NCBI GenBank assembly: GCA_026125865.1 | Contig: JAHCKI010000103.1 | Span: 1-7,738 of the forward strand | DNA from: Rhodospirillales bacterium | GTDB lineage: Bacteria; Pseudomonadota; Alphaproteobacteria; Rhodospirillales; Defluviicoccaceae | Direction of reading: 5' to 3' | Length of the DNA: 7,738 bases | In this document: positions 1-5,707 of the stretch, piece after piece | How the letters are laid out: every line of letters begins with the position of its first letter | Position numbering within the stretch: the first letter of the stretch is position 1 | The notes under the pieces: model-generated | What the model was told of the DNA's origin: nothing | What the model saw: the letters and a program-made list of their open reading frames with translations, nothing else | The model's database searches: none | Position numbers and translations under genes: made by a program

Positions 1-708
1 GACCACATCGTACTGACTGGTTCCTTCCCCATGCACCCGCAGGCTGCTCAACACCTGCGCACGATCGTCATCGTTCGTCAAGACCGCGCCGGCGTCGCCA
101 TAGGCCCCCAACGGTTTGGCCGGATAGAAGCTAACGGCAGTGACGGGCGCCAGGGTTCCAACGGCTTGGGTTCCGAGGCTGGCGCCAAAACTCTGCGCGG
201 CGTCGGCGAGGAGAAACAGGCCGTGACGCTCAATTACCGGAGCAAGCGCCGGATAGTCGGCTGGCAACCCGTACAGATCGACGGCGATAACAGCGCGCGG
301 ACGCAGACGGCCACCCCGAATAACCATGTCTATGCGGGACGCCAGATCGGCCACGTCGATATTGAAAGTGGCGGGATCGACCTCCACGAACACCGGTTCC
401 GCGCCGACGCAACACACCACCTCGGCGGTGGCCGGAAACGTAAACGCCGGCAGAAAAACCGCGTCGCCCGGCCCGACACCTTCGCACATCAATGCTACTA
501 GTAGAGCATCGGTACCGCTGGCGACACCGATGGCATGACGCGCGCCGGAAAACTTGCAAAGCTCGGCCTCAAGGTCGGTCACTTCGGGACCGAGGATGTA
601 GCGGCCATGGTCCAGCACCGCGTGAATGCGGGCGTCGATCCGTGGCTTCAGGCGCGCGTACTGCGCCTTCAGGTCGACGAATGGAATCATCGGTTCAGAC
701 GCACTCAT
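1..708 (-). CDS. DegT/DnrJ/EryC1/StrS sugar aminotransferase, WbpE-like (3' end beyond window)
   Basis: PLP-dependent aminotransferase that converts a keto group on a nucleotide sugar to an amine in the cytoplasm. The closest remembered match is WbpE, which aminates UDP-3-keto-GlcNAc-uronate on the way to diamino-uronic acids. The substrate here is inferred, not proven. The frame is open from an ATG at 708 to the left edge and gives 236 residues, roughly two thirds of a typical family member. Visible family motifs are IPFVDLKAQY near residue 8, YILGPEV at 37-43, SGTDAL at 64-69, DAAQSFGA at 169-176, and SFYPAKPLGAYGDAGA, whose Lys198 is the expected PLP Schiff-base lysine. The start overlaps the stop of the carbamoyltransferase gene as ATGA (705-708), which favours this ATG over the internal one at 690, although many homologues begin at the internal MIPFVDL. 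An AAGG about 11 bases upstream is a weak ribosome site. No frame disruption is seen. The family is very sure; the exact sugar is not. Confidence 0.95.
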   Translation of the reverse strand, partial: MSASEPMIPFVDLKAQYARLKPRIDARIHAVLDHGRYILGPEVTDLEAELCKFSGARHAIGVASGTDALLVALMCEGVGPGDAVFLPAFTFPATAEVVCCVGAEPVFVEVDPATFNIDVADLASRIDMVIRGGRLRPRAVIAVDLYGLPADYPALAPVIERHGLFLLADAAQSFGASLGTQAVGTLAPVTAVSFYPAKPLGAYGDAGAVLTNDDDRAQVLSSLRVHGEGTSQYDVV

Positions 709-2459
709 GCCGCACCGCGACCTTGCGGTGCCCGCGACCGCCGACTGATCACGTGGTGATCGAGGATCAGGTGATCGAGATCCGACCGCAAAAAGATGTC
801 GACAGCGTCGAAGGGTGAATCGGCCATCGGCTCACCATGGATGTTGAACGACGTATTGAGAACGATGCCGCGACCGGTGCGCGCCTGAAACCGCTCGAGA
901 AGGCGATGATAGGCAGGATTGGCATCGCGCGTCACCCGTTGCGGCCGGATGGTCCGATCGTGAGGATGGGCGGCGGCGATGAGATCGTCTTGCGTCTCCG
1001 GTTTTGACGGAAACGCGAACGTCATGAAACGCGGATCAAGATCCTTGGGATCGTCGAAATAGCGGCTGGCACTCTCGGCGAGTACCGACGGCGCGAACGG
1101 CATCCAGAAATCGCGCTGCTTTATGGCGCGATTGATGCGTTCGACCGCACGGGGATCATCGGCGCTGGTGATGATGCTGCGATTGCCGAGCGCCCTCGCC
1201 CCCCACTCCATGCGATCGCGACACCGGGCGATGATGTCGCCATGAGCCAGGAACTCCACGGCGTCCGCATCGGGATCGTCGCTCTGCTGCACCGTCATCC
1301 CATTCCTGCCCGCGATTGCCGCCAGTGCTTGTTCCTCGATTTGGCGATCATGGGAGTCACCGAGATAGAGGTCGCGCAGCACACTGGCGTTATGGTCTCT
1401 ATTTCCGGTTCGCTCATAGCACCGATGCAAGGCGGCGCCGATGGACAGGGATTCATCGGCACAACTGGGCATCACATACAGCCAATCGACTTCCGGCATT
1501 TGGGCGATCAGCATGTTCGCCTTGACGTTCATGAAGACGCCGCCGCCGCAAACGACCTTGGTGCGCCCTGTAACTTCGACACACGATTTGACCCAGGCCG
1601 TCAGCATTTCCTCGGCAAACAACTGGGTGGCGCCGGCGATGGTATCGAACCGCACCCGTTCGAATTCCCGGACCAGATACTCGTAACAATAGTTGGTGGA
1701 AAGTTCACCGGCCTTGACGAAGGAAAGGCCGTCATCGGAAAAACGAATGAGCGCCCGCAGTGCTTCCGCGGCGCGGTCGCTGCGCTCCGGATCGGCATAG
1801 GGCGCAAGCCCCATGATCTTGTATTCGTGTTCCCACGGCTTCATGCCCATGAGCATGGTGACCCGCGAATAGATCTTGCCGAGGGAAGCATGGCGATCGG
1901 TCGCCGCGATCCGTTCGATGGTGTTTCCATGGCAAAGGGATACGGTGGCGGCGACGCCATCGCCGGCGCCGTCGCAGGTCAGGCCCAGAACCTTCTCTCC
2001 CGGGGCGATATTGGGCGCCGTGTAATAGGCGGCCGCGAGGTGGGCTAGGTGATGCTCGACGAAAGAGACGCGATCGCCCGGCACGCCGAGATGGTCCGCG
2101 ATCGCGTCGATCCGCTCGCGATGGCGTTCTTCGAACATCAGCCGGCTCTGGAAGCTGGTGTCCTTCTTGGCGTCCTTGCGCTGATCCTTGATGCCGAGCA
2201 GATACCAGGGCTCGAGGTCCGTCAGGTATTCCGTCCGGTGCATGAAAAGGGAGGCATACACCACGTCATCCAATTCATGGGCGTCGATGCCGCCAATGGC
2301 GAGACATCGTTCGATGGATCGCCGCGGATAGCCGCACTCGTTCTTGCGGCGGCTGAGGCGTTCTTCGCAAATGGAAGCAACCACGACACCGTCGCGCACA
2401 AGGGTCGCGCCGCAATTGTGGCCATCGTGAATGCCGAGAATGTTCAATGAATCAACCAA
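705..2459 (-). CDS. O-carbamoyltransferase, NodU/TobZ/CmcH family
   Basis: Predicted cytoplasmic enzyme that uses carbamoyl phosphate and ATP to make carbamoyl-adenylate and pass the carbamoyl group to a hydroxyl, here presumably of a sugar in the surface glycan. It is 584 residues, a normal full length for the family. The N-terminal Kae1-like domain shows HDGHNCGATLV (11-21), EERLSR (32-37), EHHLAH (135-140, with the H-x3-H metal-binding histidines), LTCDGAGDG (160-168), HEYKIMGLAPY (211-221), CGGGVFMNV (304-312) and PSCADESLSIGAAL (331-344). The C-terminal YrdC-like domain shows RMEWGARALGNRS (416-428) and LNTSFNIHGEP (534-544). All expected motifs are present, so it should be active. The start is a TTG at 2459 with a good GGAGTAGGG upstream. 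Many homologues start MNILGI, which would correspond to the TTG at 2447. The gene overlaps the WbqC-family gene by 8 bases and the aminotransferase gene by 4. The acceptor cannot be read from sequence. Confidence 0.95.
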   Translation of the reverse strand: MVDSLNILGIHDGHNCGATLVRDGVVVASICEERLSRRKNECGYPRRSIERCLAIGGIDAHELDDVVYASLFMHRTEYLTDLEPWYLLGIKDQRKDAKKDTSFQSRLMFEERHRERIDAIADHLGVPGDRVSFVEHHLAHLAAAYYTAPNIAPGEKVLGLTCDGAGDGVAATVSLCHGNTIERIAATDRHASLGKIYSRVTMLMGMKPWEHEYKIMGLAPYADPERSDRAAEALRALIRFSDDGLSFVKAGELSTNYCYEYLVREFERVRFDTIAGATQLFAEEMLTAWVKSCVEVTGRTKVVCGGGVFMNVKANMLIAQMPEVDWLYVMPSCADESLSIGAALHRCYERTGNRDHNASVLRDLYLGDSHDRQIEEQALAAIAGRNGMTVQQSDDPDADAVEFLAHGDIIARCRDRMEWGARALGNRSIITSADDPRAVERINRAIKQRDFWMPFAPSVLAESASRYFDDPKDLDPRFMTFAFPSKPETQDDLIAAAHPHDRTIRPQRVTRDANPAYHRLLERFQARTGRGIVLNTSFNIHGEPMADSPFDAVDIFLRSDLDHLILDHHVISRRSRAPQGRGAA

Positions 2460-3165
2460 TGGTCCCTACTCCGGGCCTTGCCTCCGCCAACCAATCCGAC
2501 ACCCTCGCGAGGCCACAGTGGAAAAGGGCATCGACGACGGAAAGCCCTGAATAGAATGTATCAATGCCTTGAGAATATTCCGGATGGGCAAAATCGGTAT
2601 AGACCAGCCGCGACCCGGCGTCACGGAACTTCCCCGGGTCCTGGTAATTGGCGCCTCCGCGCCCGGATAGATACATCGCTCCCGGTTCGATCGCCTGAAC
2701 GATTCGAATCAGTCGATCATCGCCGACGGCTCCGCTCGTATCCAAAGACGAAGACGTTAGACATCGGCACGTCAATCCCAGCATCACCGCCAGCCGCTCG
2801 ATGAAAAAACGATTGATCGTCGCCAGATCCGCGTCGGGGGCGTCCCTGTAGAGGTTTTCAATGTCCGGCCAAATTTCGGAAAACGCGGCCGCTCGCCGAT
2901 AGCGTTGGCGCAACGTATCGCAATGCCGCGGCGACCAATCGGACTGTGCCGGATACACGGCGGAAATCGTATCACCAAGACGGAACGATACCGGCACCGT
3001 CAGCCATCGCGACGCCTCGCCATCGAGAATGCGAACGCGGTTGATATAACCGTTCTTGCTGTACTGGACATCGTCAAGAAAAACGAAGACGTCCGCCCGC
3101 GCCATCTTCCAGAAGTATCCCAGCCACGGCAGGTAATTGGGTTGATGAATGGCGACGACGGTCAT
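2452..3165 (-). CDS. WbqC-family protein (role in surface glycan synthesis unclear)
   Basis: Member of the WbqC-like family, which is found mostly in O-antigen and other polysaccharide clusters and has no firmly established reaction that I know of. It is 237 residues, the usual length. Family hallmarks are AIHQPNYLPWLGYF (5-18), FVFLDDVQYSKNGYINRV (27-44), WLTVPV (54-59), YLSGRGGANYQD (165-176), HPEYSQG (194-200) and the C-terminal LSVVDALFHCG (208-218). No signal peptide or membrane segment is visible, so it is probably cytoplasmic. The ATG at 3165 overlaps the stop of the glycosyltransferase gene as ATGA. No convincing Shine-Dalgarno precedes it, so translation is likely coupled. A modifying or acyl-transfer role on the same sugar handled by its neighbours is a guess from context only. 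The family assignment is firm. Confidence 0.92.
   Translation of the reverse strand: MTVVAIHQPNYLPWLGYFWKMARADVFVFLDDVQYSKNGYINRVRILDGEASRWLTVPVSFRLGDTISAVYPAQSDWSPRHCDTLRQRYRRAAAFSEIWPDIENLYRDAPDADLATINRFFIERLAVMLGLTCRCLTSSSLDTSGAVGDDRLIRIVQAIEPGAMYLSGRGGANYQDPGKFRDAGSRLVYTDFAHPEYSQGIDTFYSGLSVVDALFHCGLARVSDWLAEARPGVGTIG
2464..2472 (-). promoter_or_regulatory. Ribosome binding site deciding the TTG start of the carbamoyltransferase gene
   Basis: On the minus strand this reads GGAGTAGGG. Its GGAG lies 9 bases and its GGG 4 bases before the TTG at 2459, a good Shine-Dalgarno position. It sits 21 bases from the alternative TTG at 2447, which is too far. It lies inside the last codons of the WbqC-family gene, so the carbamoyltransferase is probably translated by ribosomes finishing that gene as well as by fresh initiation. 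Confidence 0.6.
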
Positions 3166-4400
3166 CGGCGTTCAAGAAATCCGTTCTTTTCATCGGCGAC
3201 CCGCCGCCACACCGCGGCCAGATCCGCGGCGCGGTCGGCACCGTTGCACAAACGCCTGATCCGATTTCGAGCCCCCTCCCCCATCGTTCGGCACCTGTTG
3301 TCGTCGGCCGCCAACGCGATGAGGTCTTCGGCCAGGGCTTCGGCGTCGAATCGCCGTTGTAGGATGCCGGTGACGCCCGTTTCCACGAACGTGGCATCGA
3401 CACCAACGCTGAGCACCGGCTTGCCCATGGCCAGGGCCTCCAGAATATCCCGCCCCCAGGGATTGTCTTCGCGCGTCGGTTTGGCGAGTACGTCACATGC
3501 CGCCAAGACCCGTTCGGGATCCGGCACATGGCCGAGAAACAAAAACATGTCGCCGACGCCACGCGCCTCGGCATAGTCCCGCAACGTCCCGCCGCGACGG
3601 GCGACGTCGCCAAGAACGCCCGGCATGGACGCGCTGAGCCCCACATCGCCCGCGACCACGAACAGGAACCCGCGCTGGCCCGCGGTGGCGAGCGCCTCGG
3701 CGATGTCGACTAGGCGATCGGTGCCGCGAAGCCAAGAGCAATTGGACAGCGATGCGATCTTGAGACGCTCGTCGCCGGGAACATCGGGATGTGATGCTAT
3801 CTCCTGATCGGGCAATCGCGCGATATTGTAGATGACCGTGCCATGGCCCGAACCGCCAAGGCGGCGATGGGTTCGGCGTTCGTTCTCCGAAATGAACACC
3901 AGATGGTCGATGGCGTTGTCGATCGTCCGCACCTGCCAACGCGCGAACGGCGTGTCCCAAAGGTTGGTGCGAATGTGCATGGTCAGCGCTTTCGCGGTCC
4001 GCTTTCTAAGCAAGCGCGCCAGGAGCCAAAGCGCCTCGTGGTTGAAGTGGACGACGTCGAAACGCGCCTCCACCTCCCGCGCCAACACTTCACGAAATTC
4101 CTTCGATCGAAGGAAATCCCCAACGAACGCTGCATAGACGATCAGGTTTCGCGACAGGCGCGGCAGTGAACTGACCTTTGGCATGTCGGGCATGACCCGA
4201 GTCCGCACGCCAAGATCGTTGTAGCGGGCCTGGATCGGACCTTCCCGCCGGCACCAGACCTCGGCCGCAACCTGGGAAGGATCAAGATGCCGGATGGATT
4301 CAAACAAGCTTCGCGACGAGCCGCCGTGTCCGCCTTCGATATCGAGACACAAAACCCGCAAGGGTGGTTTGGACGCAACCGGAGAAGCCTCTTCCGTCAT
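3162..4400 (-). CDS. Glycosyltransferase, GT4-like (GT-B fold)
   Basis: Predicted retaining GT-B glycosyltransferase that adds a sugar from a nucleotide donor to the growing surface glycan, probably at the cytoplasmic face of the inner membrane. It is 412 residues, normal for group 1 enzymes. The N-terminal Rossmann half shows a glycine-rich loop EGGHGGSSRSLFES (22-35) and FDVVHFNHEALWL (114-126). ISENERR (170-176) lies near the domain junction. The C-terminal half shows FLGHVPDPERVLAACDVLAKPT (288-309, read in pieces: FLGHVPDPERV, then LAACDVLAKPT), then NPWGRDILEALAMGKPVL (313-330). The usual E-x7-E donor motif is N-x7-E here (Asn313, Glu321), a variant of the first acidic residue. No transmembrane segment is obvious. 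The start ATG at 4400 overlaps the upstream stop as ATGA, and no Shine-Dalgarno precedes it. Donor, acceptor and linkage cannot be deduced. Confidence 0.92.
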   Translation of the reverse strand: MTEEASPVASKPPLRVLCLDIEGGHGGSSRSLFESIRHLDPSQVAAEVWCRREGPIQARYNDLGVRTRVMPDMPKVSSLPRLSRNLIVYAAFVGDFLRSKEFREVLAREVEARFDVVHFNHEALWLLARLLRKRTAKALTMHIRTNLWDTPFARWQVRTIDNAIDHLVFISENERRTHRRLGGSGHGTVIYNIARLPDQEIASHPDVPGDERLKIASLSNCSWLRGTDRLVDIAEALATAGQRGFLFVVAGDVGLSASMPGVLGDVARRGGTLRDYAEARGVGDMFLFLGHVPDPERVLAACDVLAKPTREDNPWGRDILEALAMGKPVLSVGVDATFVETGVTGILQRRFDAEALAEDLIALAADDNRCRTMGEGARNRIRRLCNGADRAADLAAVWRRVADEKNGFLERR

Positions 4401-5707
4401 GAGTCAGTGTCGAGCGAGGATTGTTCCGGAGACGGGTCCGACAAGCCCAGGTTCGGCCTATTCGCGCCTGTCAGTTCCTTGCGGAAGGTGAGGTAGTCAC
4501 CGTCGGTATCGGAAACGGAGAACCCGTGGCCGCGATAAAACTCGCATACCCGGATGTTGGATTTGGCCGCCTTCAGGGTCAGCACGCGCGCTCCGATACG
4601 TTGGGCGCGCGTCAGCATCTCCTTGATCATCACCGATCCCAAACCGCTACTGCGGAACGGCGCTGAAATCATGAAGTGGTGTAGATGAACGTGATGCGGT
4701 GCTTTCCTCGAAAGAAATGCGTAGGCAATGGGCCGCTCCGCCGACCAGATCGCGAATGACAGGACCCATTTATCGGGCAAGGTCATGAGGAAATGGTCGT
4801 CCTGCCAATACTCACCCGGAACATCCTCCGCGATACGGACGAATTCCCGCATATGGGTTCTTACCCGCCGCGCATCCAAAGTGGACAGCCGCATTGGCGC
4901 GCCACTGCGCATTTCTCCCGTGATGTCGCGATCGGAAAACGCAACCATGTGCCGGCGATAGGGCTCGCAGTTGGCGGCGAGTTCTTGCTGCAGCAATGCC
5001 AACCGCCGACCCAGGAAACGCTCCAGTTTGGCGACCGGATCTTCGTCGGCCGTCCCCGTCCACCAGACCGGATGGGTCAGGAGTTGAAGGGCTCGCCCCG
5101 CCGCCACCGCCCCGTGATCAAGGGGATGGCCATGGTGCCAGGCGCCGCGGGAGTCGGAACAGTAGCCCATGTCGGAGACATAACGCGGCCGGTAGGCGTG
5201 ATCGCGGCCGGCCAACAACCGATCCAGCCCGACAAGGGCCCGTGCCGGCCGGTGAAAGCTGATCATGCGCACCGGCGCCGCAATGATGTCCTCTAAATTG
5301 GCGCACTCCGCCTCGGCTGAACGATCGAGGCCGTCGGCGTCTTCCTGGTCGTAGAGGGACGCGTCGAAATGCAAGCCGATGTCGTGACCCAGGTCGATCA
5401 GGTGTTGCAGTGCCGCGCGCGAACGCGGCGCGTGCAGATTGTAGAACTCGGTGCGAAGCAGGACGAAATAGATCGAACGCAGACCGAGGGAGCGTTCGAC
5501 CTCCGCCAGGGGCGATGCGGCGTCGAGCGTCATGTCGAGATCATGGCGCAACACCAGATGGCGGTAATCCGGATCGGCGTCGGCATACGAACGCCCTTGA
5601 TAGCCCCGCGCCAGCAACGCTTCCAGCAGTGCACGGTATCCGGTGAGCGTGAAATCGCCGCTCTTTCCGGCAGTGTTCTCGCGGTCAGACAAGCGCTCGG
5701 CCTTCAA
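4397..5707 (-). CDS. Fusion protein: NodB/WbmS-like deacetylase domain plus GNAT acetyltransferase domain
   Basis: A 436-residue two-domain protein. Residues about 20-245 resemble the polysaccharide-deacetylase (CE4/NodB) fold, most like the WbmS-type group from O-antigen loci. They show LRHDLDM (53-59, with possible base/metal residues His55, Asp56 and Asp58), FVLLRTEFYN (81-90), GHDIGLHFDAS (107-117), ISFHRPA (149-155) and LTHPVWW (210-216). Residues about 270-411 are a GNAT domain with the acetyl-CoA loop FRSSGLGSVMIKEML (351-365, an R-x-x-G-x-G signature) and NIRVCEFYRGHGF (384-396). A polar 25-residue tail follows. Together they could remove and replace an acyl group on an amino sugar, which is an inference. 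The second histidine of the classical H-x3-H deacetylase motif is Ser117, so activity of that half is uncertain. The start is a TTG at 5707, or an equally well-placed TTG at 5692 that is five codons shorter. No in-frame ATG lies near the start. Confidence 0.88.
   Translation of the reverse strand: MKAERLSDRENTAGKSGDFTLTGYRALLEALLARGYQGRSYADADPDYRHLVLRHDLDMTLDAASPLAEVERSLGLRSIYFVLLRTEFYNLHAPRSRAALQHLIDLGHDIGLHFDASLYDQEDADGLDRSAEAECANLEDIIAAPVRMISFHRPARALVGLDRLLAGRDHAYRPRYVSDMGYCSDSRGAWHHGHPLDHGAVAAGRALQLLTHPVWWTGTADEDPVAKLERFLGRRLALLQQELAANCEPYRRHMVAFSDRDITGEMRSGAPMRLSTLDARRVRTHMREFVRIAEDVPGEYWQDDHFLMTLPDKWVLSFAIWSAERPIAYAFLSRKAPHHVHLHHFMISAPFRSSGLGSVMIKEMLTRAQRIGARVLTLKAAKSNIRVCEFYRGHGFSVSDTDGDYLTFRKELTGANRPNLGLSDPSPEQSSLDTDS

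Noticed and set aside
31..501. A 156-codon open frame on the plus strand, and an Arg-rich frame at 230-559 on the minus strand
   Set aside because: Both are shadows of the aminotransferase gene, which reads through 1-708 in another minus-strand frame with all its family motifs. The Arg-rich composition is typical of an out-of-frame reading of GC-rich DNA.
1242..2048. A 268-codon open frame on the plus strand
   Set aside because: It lies entirely antisense to the carbamoyltransferase gene, whose motifs are intact over the same region. Its translation shows no recognisable domain. Long antisense frames are expected in GC-rich coding DNA.
2905..3576. A 223-codon plus-strand frame crossing the junction of the WbqC-family and glycosyltransferase genes
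   Set aside because: It is antisense to two well-supported genes. Its composition is rich in Arg, Ser and Ala with no motif, so it is best explained as a shadow.
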